Of a stretch of 64,000 nt of DNA, positions 43,625-53,187 are shown in pieces (the stretch's first letter is position 1; each line of letters starts with the position of its first letter). Below the pieces are notes generated by a model, which was given only the letters and a program-made list of their open reading frames with translations, was not told the origin of the DNA and did not search any database. The stretch lies in assembly GCA_964374095.1 (NCBI GenBank), contig CAYJXJ010000001.1, positions 4,579-68,578 on the forward strand, read 5' to 3'. Source of the DNA: CAYJXJ01 sp964374095. Its GTDB lineage: Bacteria > Elusimicrobiota > Elusimicrobia > UBA1565 > UBA9628. Position numbers and translations under genes: made by a program.

Positions 43625-44676
43625 GCGCAGGAGCCGCCTTGTTGTTGACCGCGGGCCTGGCTTGCGGGAGCGCGGCCGAGACCGGAAAACCCGCGGCGCC
43701 GCGATGCGAGCTCCTGGCATCCTGGGACGCTGGGACCACGGAGTCGGGGGGCGCCTCCGAGGGCCGCGAGACGGCCGGTTCTGACAGCCGCTTGGGCCCC
43801 AAGGCCGTCAGCGCGATTTGCTTTTCACCCGATGGGCGATCGGCGTTGGTGGGGGAAGAATCGGGGGCGGTCAGCCTATGGGATATGGCGGCGCGCCGGC
43901 TCGTGTGGAGGAAGGTGGAGCATCGCGGAACGATCGAGGAGGTGGTTTTCTCAGCGGACGGACGGCGAGGCTTGGCCGCGAGTCAGGATCGGGCCGCCAC
44001 CCTTTGGGATACGACGGCGGGCTCCGTGGTGCGCCGCTTCGAGGGCCACGGCGACATGGTCCAGTCGGCGGTTTTCGCGGCGGGCGGACGGCGTGTCCTG
44101 ACGGCCAGCGACGACGCCACGGTCCGAGTCTGGAATGCCGGTGATGGAACTCTGGTGCGGACCTTCGTCGGTCACCCGTCGGACGTTAATTTGGTCTCGG
44201 TCACCGAGACCGGCCGCGAGGTGGTTTCGGTCTCCGGGACGCAAGGGCTGCGCGTCGTCACGTGGCGTCTCTCGGATGGGAGGACGGTTCGCGAGGCGCG
44301 CCTGGCCGAGGCCGACAACGTCCGCCGCAACACCATGGCCATCGACCCGCGGCGGCGTTTCCTTTTGACCGGCAGCGAATTCGGGGAGCTCCAGGCGTGG
44401 GACATCGTCAAGGGCGAATCGGTCCGGATCGTTCGCAAGCACCCCCAGAACGTTGACGCCGTGGCCTTCTCCCCGTCGGGCCGGCTCGCCGCCTCCGGCT
44501 CGAGGGACGGGACTCTTACGCTGTGGCGGGTGGGCAGCTGGGAATCCATCGACCAAATCGACCTGGCTCCGGAAGGCGACGCCCCGGGCGCCGTGGCCTT
44601 TTCGCCCGACGGGCGATTCGTATTGCTGGGCACCAAGAACGGGCGGCTGTTGCAGTACGCCGTTCCGGGAACGTGA
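43621..44676 (+). CDS. Exported seven-bladed WD40 propeller protein
   Basis: 351 residues; the GTG start overlaps the previous stop. Export segment MSAGAALLLTAGLACGSAAE; the Cys there lacks a proper lipobox, so lipoprotein status is doubtful. An acidic Gly/Ser-rich linker (residues 30-58) precedes seven repeats, from AICFSPDGRSALVG to AVAFSPDGRFVLLG; the fourth and fifth are degenerate (LVSVTETGREVV, AIDPRRRFLL). Overlaps the next gene by four bases. Confidence 0.8.
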   Translation: MSAGAALLLTAGLACGSAAETGKPAAPRCELLASWDAGTTESGGASEGRETAGSDSRLGPKAVSAICFSPDGRSALVGEESGAVSLWDMAARRLVWRKVEHRGTIEEVVFSADGRRGLAASQDRAATLWDTTAGSVVRRFEGHGDMVQSAVFAAGGRRVLTASDDATVRVWNAGDGTLVRTFVGHPSDVNLVSVTETGREVVSVSGTQGLRVVTWRLSDGRTVREARLAEADNVRRNTMAIDPRRRFLLTGSEFGELQAWDIVKGESVRIVRKHPQNVDAVAFSPSGRLAASGSRDGTLTLWRVGSWESIDQIDLAPEGDAPGAVAFSPDGRFVLLGTKNGRLLQYAVPGT

Positions 44677-46568
44677 GCCTCCCGCGTCCCGACGTCGGCC
44701 GTCGCGCGCGCGCGGCCGCGGTCTCAGCGATCCTCGTTGCCCCGATGGCGAGCGCGGCGCGTGGCGGGGACCCCGGCCACCGGGGCATGGAGGCGGTCTA
44801 TTCCGTGGCCTTCAGCCCCGATGGGGCGCTGTGGGCGCGGGCCATCGATCCCAATCTTATCCAGGTCATCGAAACGGCGGGATTGACCGTCGTTAGGACT
44901 TTCTCCGGCCATACGGATAGGGTTCTCAGCGTGGCCTTCAGTCCCGATGGAAAAACCATCGCCTCCGGATCGATGGATGACACCATCCGGCTTTGGGACT
45001 CGCGGACGGGTAAAACCGTCGCGGTTCTGAGAGGGCACCAACGCTGGATCACCCAGCTCGCCTTCAGCCCCGACGGGCGCGTTCTGGCATCGGCTTCCGC
45101 GGACCGCACGGTCAGGCTTTGGGATCCCCGTTCCGGGAGCCTCGTGCGCGAACTCTCCGGAGGGCATTCGGATTGGGTCCTGGCGCTAGCCTTCAGCCCC
45201 GATGGCCGCACGCTCGCGACGGGCGGGGCCGACTACGCCGTCGCGCTTTGGGACCCCGAGGCCGGAAAGCTGCGGGGTTCCATCAAGGGCCATGAAGGGT
45301 GGGTTTCGGCCCTCGCTTTCCATCCGGGCGGAGCTCGGCTGGTTACCGGCTCGCTGGATGGAACGCTCGCATTCTGGAATCCGGAGACGGGGCGCCAGAT
45401 CGCCAGAGTCCGCGCCGATGGACGGTGGGTCCGGGCCCTCGCCTTCAGCCCCGACGGCCTCATGCTCGTTTCCGGGGAGACCGGAGCCAGCGACATGGTT
45501 GCGGTCCGTGATCCCGTCACCGGGGGCTTCCTCCGGCGGGTGGCCACCAGCGACATGTGGGTGAATCAAGCCGCCTTCAGCCCGGACGGCAGGCACCTCG
45601 CTATCGCGGCGGAGTACGATGCGCAGCGGCGCGTCCTGTGGGATATTGCGACCGGGACTCCCCGCGGAGACTTCGAGCTCAACGCCAGGCTCGTCAACGC
45701 CCTGGATTTCTCGCCCGACGGCGGGACGCTGGCCGCGGCCTCCGATGGCGGGATCGTCGGTGTTTTCAACGCCAAGCGCTGGAGCTTGGCCAAGAAGGTG
45801 GTCCACTCGGAGGACGCCCGCGTCTTCGTGGAGGGGGTGGCCTTTCTTCGTCAAGGACGGGAAATGGCCACCTTTGGAAGCGACGGGGTGATCCGCTTCT
45901 GGGACTCCCGGAGCGGCCGCGCCTTGCGGCGCGTGGAGAACCCGCGATTCCGATTTCTGGCCGTCCGGGTCCGCGCCGATCGTATCGTCGGGACGACACG
46001 GGAGGGCGAACTCGTCATCCTCGACGCCCACTCGGGCGACGTTTTGGCCGTGGTCAAGGGCCATGGGGGGGAGGTCCCCGCCCTAGCCGTCAGCCGAGAC
46101 GGGTTGCTGGCAGCCACCGCCGGAGACGATAAGGTCATCCGGGTCTGGCGGTTGCCTTCGGGCGAGGCCGCGACGGCGCTGGAGGGGCACGAGGGCCCGA
46201 TCTTCGGACTGGACTTCGACCCCACGGGCCGGAGTTTGGCCTCGGCCTCGCGCGACATGACGGTGAGGCTGTGGAATCTTGCCGAGAGCCGCCAGGAGCG
46301 TATCATCGAATCCGACGGCGAGGTCAAGATGGCCGTCGCCTTCAGCCCCGACGGCTCCCGATTGGCTACCTCCTCGCACAGCGGGGTCCTGCGGGTCTGG
46401 GAGCTCGGGGGGGAGCGGCCTGGCCTTCTCCGGACGGTTCAACACCAGGGCAAGATCCAGTCCGTGGGCTTTAGCCCGGACGGCGGGCGTCTGGCCGCGG
46501 GATCCTTCGACAACACGGTCGGGCTCCTCGACCTGAAGCGCGGGGACTGGTCGACCCGGCGCTACTGA
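44673..46568 (+). CDS. Exported 14-bladed (double) WD40 propeller protein
   Basis: 631 residues from GTG 44673, with export segment AAAVSAILVAPMASAARGG. Fourteen WD40 repeats; blades 2-4 and 11-14 are near consensus (SVAFSPDGKTIASGS, QLAFSPDGRVLASAS), while blades 9-10 at the centre are weak. Two seven-bladed propellers are the simplest reading. Ten bases separate it from the next WD40 gene. Confidence 0.82.
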   Translation: MSLPRPDVGRRARAAAVSAILVAPMASAARGGDPGHRGMEAVYSVAFSPDGALWARAIDPNLIQVIETAGLTVVRTFSGHTDRVLSVAFSPDGKTIASGSMDDTIRLWDSRTGKTVAVLRGHQRWITQLAFSPDGRVLASASADRTVRLWDPRSGSLVRELSGGHSDWVLALAFSPDGRTLATGGADYAVALWDPEAGKLRGSIKGHEGWVSALAFHPGGARLVTGSLDGTLAFWNPETGRQIARVRADGRWVRALAFSPDGLMLVSGETGASDMVAVRDPVTGGFLRRVATSDMWVNQAAFSPDGRHLAIAAEYDAQRRVLWDIATGTPRGDFELNARLVNALDFSPDGGTLAAASDGGIVGVFNAKRWSLAKKVVHSEDARVFVEGVAFLRQGREMATFGSDGVIRFWDSRSGRALRRVENPRFRFLAVRVRADRIVGTTREGELVILDAHSGDVLAVVKGHGGEVPALAVSRDGLLAATAGDDKVIRVWRLPSGEAATALEGHEGPIFGLDFDPTGRSLASASRDMTVRLWNLAESRQERIIESDGEVKMAVAFSPDGSRLATSSHSGVLRVWELGGERPGLLRTVQHQGKIQSVGFSPDGGRLAAGSFDNTVGLLDLKRGDWSTRRY

Positions 46569-46578
46569 CACGGCCCCG

Positions 46579-48456
46579 ATGCCGCTTTGGAGCTTCAATC
46601 TTGCCGCGGGGCTTGCCGCCGCGGCCCTGAGCCGGACCACCGATCCGACCGCCTTTGGCCCCGTGCACGCCCTCGCCTTCTCATCCGACGGGACCGCGCT
46701 GGCCGTTGGGCTTTCCGACGGCGAGGCTCAGGTCTGGAGTTTGCCTAATCTGGAGTTGAAGGCGCGATTCCCTTCGGCCGGGGGGGGCCGTTCCAACGCG
46801 GTGGCTTTCCATCCGGGCAAGCCCCGGCTGGCGGTCGGGGATATGCGCGGGACCGTGCGAGTCTTTGACGTCGCGTCCTCCACTCCGGTCGCGACGCTGC
46901 TCGGCCACACCCGGTGGATCCACGCTTTGGCCTTCAGTCCTGACGGAGGGCTTCTCGCCTCGGCCTCGGCCGACCGCACCATTCGACTCTGGAGCGCCGA
47001 GGATTGGACGTCGCGGGTGACTTTGGCTCCGGCGGATTCGGATTGGGCGCTTTCCATCGCCTTTGCCCCTGGCGGGGAGCGGCTGGCGAGCGGCTGGGCC
47101 GACGGGGTGATCCGGGTGTGGGAAACGGCCACTGGCCGACTGGTCTCACGCATCGAGGCGCACAGCCGTTGGGCCCACGAGGTCTCTTGGCTCGATGGGG
47201 AGTCGCTGGTGTCGGGCTCGCTCGATGGGACCGTCAAGGTTTGGGAAGCGCCCACCGGCAAGCTGCGTCGCACGCTCGAGCGTTCGACCGGCTGGATACA
47301 CGGGCTCTCGGCGCATCCCGGCGGCCGCCGCGTCGCGGTCGCCCTCGCCTCGGGGCGGACCAAGGTCGTGGACTCCTCCACCGGCGCGACCGAGCTCTCG
47401 CTTCCCAATACCCTTCCATGGATACTGGGACTGCGCTACAGTCCCGATGGCGGCATGCTCGCGGCCTCCTCGCTTTACGAGCACGGTTTCACCGTGTGGG
47501 ATCTTCGCGGGGGAGAGGTCAAGACTATCCCGGCCGAGGACGGCCGCAGCCCCTGCGTCAACGCCGTCGTCTTCGCTCCATCGAAAGGACTGGCGGCCGC
47601 CGCCAGCGACGATGGCCGTCTGCGGGTTTGGGACATGGCCGCACGGGGGGCTCCGAAGACGATTGCCGGCTACGATGGGGCCGCCGAGGCCGCGGTCATC
47701 ACCCCCGACGGCCGGCAACTGATTTCCTCCAGCATCAAGGGGGGCATCCGGGTCCACGACCCGGCGTCGGGTCGGCTCATTCGCGCCATGCCCGAAGAGA
47801 GGGCCTCCCACCTCTCCTTGAGCCCCGATGGCGGTACCCTAGCGGCGGCCGGAGAGGGACTTCCGTTGCGAATCTACGCCGGTCCCGAGTGGCGTTTGGA
47901 GAGAATTCTGGGGGAGGCCGCCGACCTTGCGCCCCTGTCCTGCCTCTTTTCGATGGGGGGCGGCCTGCTCGCGGTTTCCGATGAGGCCGGGACCGTCCGT
48001 CTCTACGAGACACGACGCTGGACCCTGGTGCGCGAGATGCGGGGCGCGGGGGTGGCGCTTTCGCTCTCCTTCGGGGACGGGGACCGTTGGCTGGCCGCGG
48101 CGTCCGAAGATTTGTCCATCTGGGAGACCGCCACCGGGGAGCGGGTCCGCGTTCTCGAGTCCGCCGAGGGGGCGGCGAATTTCTCGACACAGCATGCGCA
48201 GCGCTTCGCCGCGTTTCATCCGACATCGAAGCTGCTGGCTTCGGCCACCATCCGGGGCGCTTTGCGCGTCTGGGACCTCGAAGGCTCGGGGGAGCCCGCT
48301 CTGGTGCGGGTGCGCAGCCTGGAGGGACCGCGCCTGCGGATTACGTCGCTGGCGTTCACTCCGGAGGGGGGGCGCGTGGTCATCGGGATGGTGGACGGGA
48401 GCGTCAGATTTTGGGACTACGGGAAGGATTCCATGGAGTCTCTCCCGGAAAAATGA
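46579..48456 (+). CDS. Exported 14-bladed (double) WD40 propeller protein
   Basis: 625 residues. The N-terminus MPLWSFNLAAGLAAAALS is a short export segment. Fourteen repeats, more divergent than in the neighbours (EVSWLDGESLVSGS, AAVITPDGRQLISSS, HLSLSPDGGTLAAAG, FAAFHPTSKLLASAT). Overlaps the CbiX-WD40 fusion gene by four bases, so translation is probably coupled. Confidence 0.8.
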   Translation: MPLWSFNLAAGLAAAALSRTTDPTAFGPVHALAFSSDGTALAVGLSDGEAQVWSLPNLELKARFPSAGGGRSNAVAFHPGKPRLAVGDMRGTVRVFDVASSTPVATLLGHTRWIHALAFSPDGGLLASASADRTIRLWSAEDWTSRVTLAPADSDWALSIAFAPGGERLASGWADGVIRVWETATGRLVSRIEAHSRWAHEVSWLDGESLVSGSLDGTVKVWEAPTGKLRRTLERSTGWIHGLSAHPGGRRVAVALASGRTKVVDSSTGATELSLPNTLPWILGLRYSPDGGMLAASSLYEHGFTVWDLRGGEVKTIPAEDGRSPCVNAVVFAPSKGLAAAASDDGRLRVWDMAARGAPKTIAGYDGAAEAAVITPDGRQLISSSIKGGIRVHDPASGRLIRAMPEERASHLSLSPDGGTLAAAGEGLPLRIYAGPEWRLERILGEAADLAPLSCLFSMGGGLLAVSDEAGTVRLYETRRWTLVREMRGAGVALSLSFGDGDRWLAAASEDLSIWETATGERVRVLESAEGAANFSTQHAQRFAAFHPTSKLLASATIRGALRVWDLEGSGEPALVRVRSLEGPRLRITSLAFTPEGGRVVIGMVDGSVRFWDYGKDSMESLPEK

Positions 48457-50246
48457 GGGCATGGATTCTGCTTTCGGCGCTGCCGCTTTGGGCCCGGGCC
48501 GGGGACGTGGGGGTGCTGGTCATGGCCCACGGGCGCGAGCCCGTGTGGAACCGCGCGGTCGAGGCCGCCGTGGACCCCCTCACGAGGTTGGCTCCCGTGG
48601 AGATTTCTTTCGGCATGGGAGCCGCGGATTCGATGCAGGAGGCGGCGGATCGGCTCGAGAAGCGGGGAGCCGGCCGGATCGTCGTCGTGCGGCTGGTCAT
48701 CGGCGGGGAGAGCTTCCGCGAGCGCGTGGAGCAAATCCTGGGACTCAAACCCGGCGCCCCGCCGCGACCGGCGGCCCCCGAACCCGGCGAACCGTTGCAC
48801 GCCATGGCCTTCTGGCGGCTTGGGTCCTCGGCCGAATTCGTTTCGGCCCCCGATGGGCTCTTGGAGAGCGCCGTCGCCGGCGAGATTCTCGCGGAGCGCG
48901 CCCGTGATTTGAGCCGCGACCCGGCGGCCGAGACGGTCCTGCTGGTGGCCCACGGCGCCGGGCACGCCGAGGTGGATCAGAAGTGGCTCTCGTCGCTGGA
49001 GACGTTGGCGGGAGCGGTGCGGCGGGACCGTCCCTACAGCAAGGTTCGGGCCGTCAGTATGCGCGAGGATCTCCCCGAGACCCGCGCTTTGGCCGAGGAC
49101 GCGTTGATCAAGTCGGCGAAGGAGGAGGTCGCCGCCGGGGCGCGGCTCATCCTCGTCCCGGTCAACCTCTTCGAGCCCGGACCGGGGCACCGCGTCCTTT
49201 CCCAGGTTCCCCACGCCTACGATGGGCGGGGGCTTCTGCCGCATGCGCGCGTGACCGAGTGGATTAAGTCTTCCGCCTCAAGAGTGGCCGTCTCGAAGGG
49301 CTGGCCGGATCCCTTCGCCGTCGCGCCACGGACCGCGACGGGGTCGGGGCGAGCTCGGTTGAGCGGCGGGTGGCCGGTCGTCGCGGGATCGACGGCCGCG
49401 GTGGGAGCCCTCGCCCTTTCGAGGGACGGTTCCAGCGCCTTGGTCGGTTCGCGGGACGGGACCGTGACGCTTTGGAGCGTGACGCAGGCCAAGCCGCTCC
49501 GCGTGTGGCGCGGGGCGTCCCGTTCGGCCGAGGCGGTCGCGGTCTCTCGAGACGGCCGGGGGCTGGCTTCGGCGGGATTCGACAACGTGGTGCGGATCTG
49601 GAATCCCGAAGCGGGGAGTCCGTCGTTTGAACTGAAAGGTCACGCGCTCGGCATCCACGTGCTGTCCTACACTCCCGATGGACGATCCCTCGTCACCGCC
49701 GGGGCGGATAGGAGCGTGCGCGTCTGGGATCTCGCCGCGCGTGCCGGACGCGTTCTCGGCACTCACGAAGAATTCGTCAGGGCGCTGGCGGTCTCTCCGA
49801 ATGGCCGGTTGGCGGCTTCCGGGTCGGACGACGCGCAGGTGCGCCTCTGGGAACTGCCGAGCGGAAGGCTGCGGCGTTCGTGGAAGGCCCACCCGCGGGA
49901 CATCCAGGCCCTGGCGTTCTCACCCGGCGGCCGGCTGTTGGCCAGCGGGGGGGTCGAAGGTTCCGTGAAGCTCTGGGACCCGGCGGGCGGGGCGCTAGTC
50001 CGGGAACTGGCCGGTCATCTCGGCGAGGTCTACGCCGCGGCTTTTTCGCCCGACGGCGGACTGCTGGCCACGTCGGGCGAGGACTCCAAGGTCCTCCTGT
50101 GGAACCCCGCCGACGGTTCTCTTCGCGAGGAGGCCGCGATTGCTCCGCGCAAGGGTTCGGCGCTGGCTCTTGCCTTCGGGTCCCACGGACGCATTCTTGC
50201 CGGCACCGACGTTGGGGAGATCCTGCTCTTCGAGCTCGCGCGGTGA
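48453..50246 (+). CDS. Exported CbiX-fold protein fused to a seven-bladed WD40 propeller
   Basis: 597 residues. Export segment MRAWILLSALPLWARA. Residues 20-285 are a two-half CbiX-type domain homologous to the 37836 protein (GVLVMAHGREPVWN, VLLVAHGAGHAEVDQ), again without the second metal-site His (VVRLVIGGESFRER, LVPVNLFEPGPGHR). Residues 300-597 are seven WD40 blades (ALALSRDGSSALVGS to ALAFGSHGRILAGT). The fusion directly links the two exported protein families of this region and argues that the free CbiX-like protein binds one of the free propellers. Confidence 0.82.
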   Translation: MRAWILLSALPLWARAGDVGVLVMAHGREPVWNRAVEAAVDPLTRLAPVEISFGMGAADSMQEAADRLEKRGAGRIVVVRLVIGGESFRERVEQILGLKPGAPPRPAAPEPGEPLHAMAFWRLGSSAEFVSAPDGLLESAVAGEILAERARDLSRDPAAETVLLVAHGAGHAEVDQKWLSSLETLAGAVRRDRPYSKVRAVSMREDLPETRALAEDALIKSAKEEVAAGARLILVPVNLFEPGPGHRVLSQVPHAYDGRGLLPHARVTEWIKSSASRVAVSKGWPDPFAVAPRTATGSGRARLSGGWPVVAGSTAAVGALALSRDGSSALVGSRDGTVTLWSVTQAKPLRVWRGASRSAEAVAVSRDGRGLASAGFDNVVRIWNPEAGSPSFELKGHALGIHVLSYTPDGRSLVTAGADRSVRVWDLAARAGRVLGTHEEFVRALAVSPNGRLAASGSDDAQVRLWELPSGRLRRSWKAHPRDIQALAFSPGGRLLASGGVEGSVKLWDPAGGALVRELAGHLGEVYAAAFSPDGGLLATSGEDSKVLLWNPADGSLREEAAIAPRKGSALALAFGSHGRILAGTDVGEILLFELAR

Positions 50247-52081
50247 TCGGCCTCCTCGCGCTGGCCGCGGCCGGCTGGGGGGCCGAAATCCCGCCGGGGA
50301 TGGTTCCCGACCCCGGCCACTCGAAGGGAGTCCTTGCCGCCGCCTTCTCCTCCGACGGCGCCCTGTTGGCGACCGGGGGACGCGACCGGCTCGTCCTGGT
50401 TTGGGACCCATGGATGCGCCGCCTGCCGCTGCGGCTGGGGGGCCACGGGGGGCCGGTCAACGCCGTGGCCTTCTCGCCCAACGCCAACCGGCTGGCGTCG
50501 GCCTCCTCCGACGGCACCGTCGGCGTGTGGGACCCGCGTTCGGGGCGGCTCCTGCGCAGCCTGCGCGTTGGGTCGACGGTGCACGCCGCGGCTTTCTCTC
50601 CGGATGGAACCTTGCTCGCGGGAGGCGCCGCCGACGGTTCGGTGCGGCTTTGGGACTCGGGCTTTGAACGGCCGGCCCGGGAGATCAGACTCGCGCGTCC
50701 CGTTGTGGGGGTGGCCTTCTCCCCCGATGGGCGGCGGATCGCGGCGGCGACCGAGGACGGGGTGGCCCTCGTGGACCCGAGGGCCGGCAGCGTCGCCGGA
50801 AATCTTTCCACGCCCGCCGCGGCTTCCGCGGTGGCCTTCAGCCCCGACGGCGGCCGGGTGGCGGCGGCCTGCGCCGATGGGGCGGTCCGAGTTTGGGGGC
50901 ACCCGCCCCGCGGCGAACCGCGCGTTCTGGAATCTAGACGCGGTCCGGCCTGGGCGGTCGCCTTCAGCTCCGACGGATCGCGGCTGATCGCGGCGATGGA
51001 AGACGGCGCGATTGGAATCTGGAGCACGGGAGACTGGCGGCTGGAGCGAAGCCTCTCCGAGCATGAGAAGGCCGTGCGGGGTGCGGCCTTAAGCTCCGAC
51101 GGGCGCCTCTTGGCGTCGGTTTCCTTGGACCGCAATGTGATTCTTTGGGACCCGATCCATGGGCGGCTCGAACGAAATCTCGAGGGCTCAAACGCCTGGA
51201 CGAGCGCCCTGGCGTTTAGTCCCGATGGAAAGCTCCTCGCCTCCGGCTCCGATGACAGGACCATCCGGCTGCGGGACGCCGAGACCGGTGCCCTGCTCAG
51301 GACCTTGTCGGGGCATGCCTTCGGCATCAACTCCGCCGCTTTCAGCCCCGATGGGACGATCTTGGCAACCGCCTCAAACGACCGCACCGCCCGGCTCTGG
51401 GACGTCGGGACCGGAACTGCCGTCGGAATTCTGACCGGACACGACCACTGGGTTTACGCGGCGGTCTTTAGTCCGGACGGCAAGCGGCTGGCGACGGCGT
51501 CGCTCGACAAGACGGTCCGCCTTTGGGACCCGCGGAGTCGGGAGCTCCTGGCGACCGAGGATGGTTTCGAGGGGGGCCTGCTCGCCGCGGCTTTCAGTCC
51601 CGATGGACGGATCTTGGCCGTGGGCGGGGAGGATCGGGGCGTCGCGCTTCTGGAGTCTTCCCGCGACCGGCGTCGGCTCGTCGGGCATCGCGGCCAGGTT
51701 CAGGCGGTGGCTTTTAGTCCCGATGGCCGGTTGATCGCCTCCGCCGATGCTGTCGGCGAGGTGCGGGTCTGGGGCGCGGCGGACGGCGGTTTGCTGGCGT
51801 CGTGGCAGGGGCACGAGGAGCCCGTGCGAGCCCTGCTCTTTCTCCCCGGCGGCTCGAGGCTCGTCACGGGCGCCGAGGACGGCAAGGTGATGGTGTGGGA
51901 TTGGCGAAAAGGGAAGCCCCTCTCCGGCATTGACGTCGATCCGGAGGGCATCTCGGCGTTGGCATCGCGGGGCGGCCGGGTCCTCGCCGTGGGTTTGATG
52001 GATCACGTGGTCGAGCTTTGGGACCTGGCGACTTCCCAGCGGCTTCAGCGGCTGGAAGTTCCGGGCTACGAACCGGAATGA
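50243..52081 (+). CDS. Exported 14-bladed (double) WD40 propeller protein
   Basis: 612 residues from GTG 50243; a short export segment MIGLLALAAAGWGAE. Fourteen repeats, most close to consensus (ALAFSPDGKLLASGSDDRTI, AAVFSPDGKRLATASLDKTV); the last (ALASRGGRVLAVG) is shortened. It overlaps the CbiX-WD40 gene and the PepSY-type gene by four bases each, placing the propellers and the membrane protein in one translation-coupled series. Confidence 0.82.
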   Translation: MIGLLALAAAGWGAEIPPGMVPDPGHSKGVLAAAFSSDGALLATGGRDRLVLVWDPWMRRLPLRLGGHGGPVNAVAFSPNANRLASASSDGTVGVWDPRSGRLLRSLRVGSTVHAAAFSPDGTLLAGGAADGSVRLWDSGFERPAREIRLARPVVGVAFSPDGRRIAAATEDGVALVDPRAGSVAGNLSTPAAASAVAFSPDGGRVAAACADGAVRVWGHPPRGEPRVLESRRGPAWAVAFSSDGSRLIAAMEDGAIGIWSTGDWRLERSLSEHEKAVRGAALSSDGRLLASVSLDRNVILWDPIHGRLERNLEGSNAWTSALAFSPDGKLLASGSDDRTIRLRDAETGALLRTLSGHAFGINSAAFSPDGTILATASNDRTARLWDVGTGTAVGILTGHDHWVYAAVFSPDGKRLATASLDKTVRLWDPRSRELLATEDGFEGGLLAAAFSPDGRILAVGGEDRGVALLESSRDRRRLVGHRGQVQAVAFSPDGRLIASADAVGEVRVWGAADGGLLASWQGHEEPVRALLFLPGGSRLVTGAEDGKVMVWDWRKGKPLSGIDVDPEGISALASRGGRVLAVGLMDHVVELWDLATSQRLQRLEVPGYEPE

Positions 52082-53187
52082 TCCGGACCTGGGTGCTGCG
52101 TTTGCATATCGCCACGGCCCTCGCGGCCGGGCCTTGGATCGTGATCCAGGGCCTCACGGGCAGCGTCGTCTCCTTCCGCGAAGAACTTAAGATGAAATTC
52201 TACCCGGAACTCTACCGCGTGGAGCCGCAAGCGACTCGAGTCTCCCTGCAGTCCATTGTCGACGGCCTGCGGCGCGCATTCCCCCGGGACCGGCTCGATG
52301 ACATCGTGCTCAGCCGCGGCCCCGACCGGTCCTACGAGGCGTACTTCAACGGCGAGGACGATCGGCGCGCCTACGTCGATCCCTACACGGGACGGATCAT
52401 CGCCTCGCGACACGTCAAGAGCCCGATGCTGACGATCGAGGCGATTTACTTTTGGCACAAGACCCTGCTCTGGGGCAAGATCGGGCTGCGCATCAATCTC
52501 GCCGTGGGCTCCCTATTTTTCCTCCACTGCTTCACGGGGCTGTTTCTGTGGTGGCCGCGCCGCAGGACATTTATCGCCGCGGCGCTGCGCCCCCAGCCGG
52601 CAACCCGTTGGAGCCCGACGCGCCTGCTCGCGTGGCACCGTTTGGTCGGGTTCTGCTTCTCCCTTCATCTCGCTATAATCTCGCTTTTCGGCGTCGAGAT
52701 CCTGTACCACACCCTCTACGCCCGGCCTTTGCTGCCGCTCTTCAAGCTTCCAAAGCTTCTGGAACGCGGTAAGGTGGAGCGACCGGCCGGCCGTGAACCG
52801 CTGCCGCTGGACCGGTTGCTGGAGTTGGCCGTAGCGGCCCAACCCGGCGCCGCGGTCACAACCGTTGAGCTTCCCCAGACCCCGGAACAGGCGCTCTACG
52901 TTTGCACCGAGACGCCGGAGGAGGCCGGACTTTATCACGATGGGCGCAGCCGGGTGCTCCTGAATCCTTATACCGGAGCGGTGCTCGCCCTATACGACAA
53001 CGCCCGCGCCCCCTGGCGCTACCGCTGGTACAACACGGCCTTCCTCGTGCACTCCGGCCGCTGGGGAGGGTGGCCGTCCCGGGTCCTACAGGCGGCGGCG
53101 GGGCTGGTTCCGCTGACGCTCTTCGTGCTGGGGATCGGCGCCCTGATTCAAGAGCGCCGGGCCGGGAAGGCCGCGGAGGCTCCCTAG
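52078..53187 (+). CDS. PepSY-associated transmembrane protein
   Basis: 369-residue inner-membrane protein. Four membrane segments: about 8-32 (LHIATALAAGPWIVIQGLTG), 140-162, 185-215 and 335-357, with a large periplasmic loop after segment 1 and another after segment 3. The N-terminal RLHIATAL...LTGSVVSFREEL pattern and the conserved membrane His residues (LH, HCFTG, WHRLVG, LHLAII) fit the PepSY_TM family, whose members often accompany TonB-dependent siderophore receptors as (iron-)reductase-like proteins. Last gene of the WD40 unit; converges on the crotonase gene with a four-base overlap. Confidence 0.82.
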   Translation: MIRTWVLRLHIATALAAGPWIVIQGLTGSVVSFREELKMKFYPELYRVEPQATRVSLQSIVDGLRRAFPRDRLDDIVLSRGPDRSYEAYFNGEDDRRAYVDPYTGRIIASRHVKSPMLTIEAIYFWHKTLLWGKIGLRINLAVGSLFFLHCFTGLFLWWPRRRTFIAAALRPQPATRWSPTRLLAWHRLVGFCFSLHLAIISLFGVEILYHTLYARPLLPLFKLPKLLERGKVERPAGREPLPLDRLLELAVAAQPGAAVTTVELPQTPEQALYVCTETPEEAGLYHDGRSRVLLNPYTGAVLALYDNARAPWRYRWYNTAFLVHSGRWGGWPSRVLQAAAGLVPLTLFVLGIGALIQERRAGKAAEAP

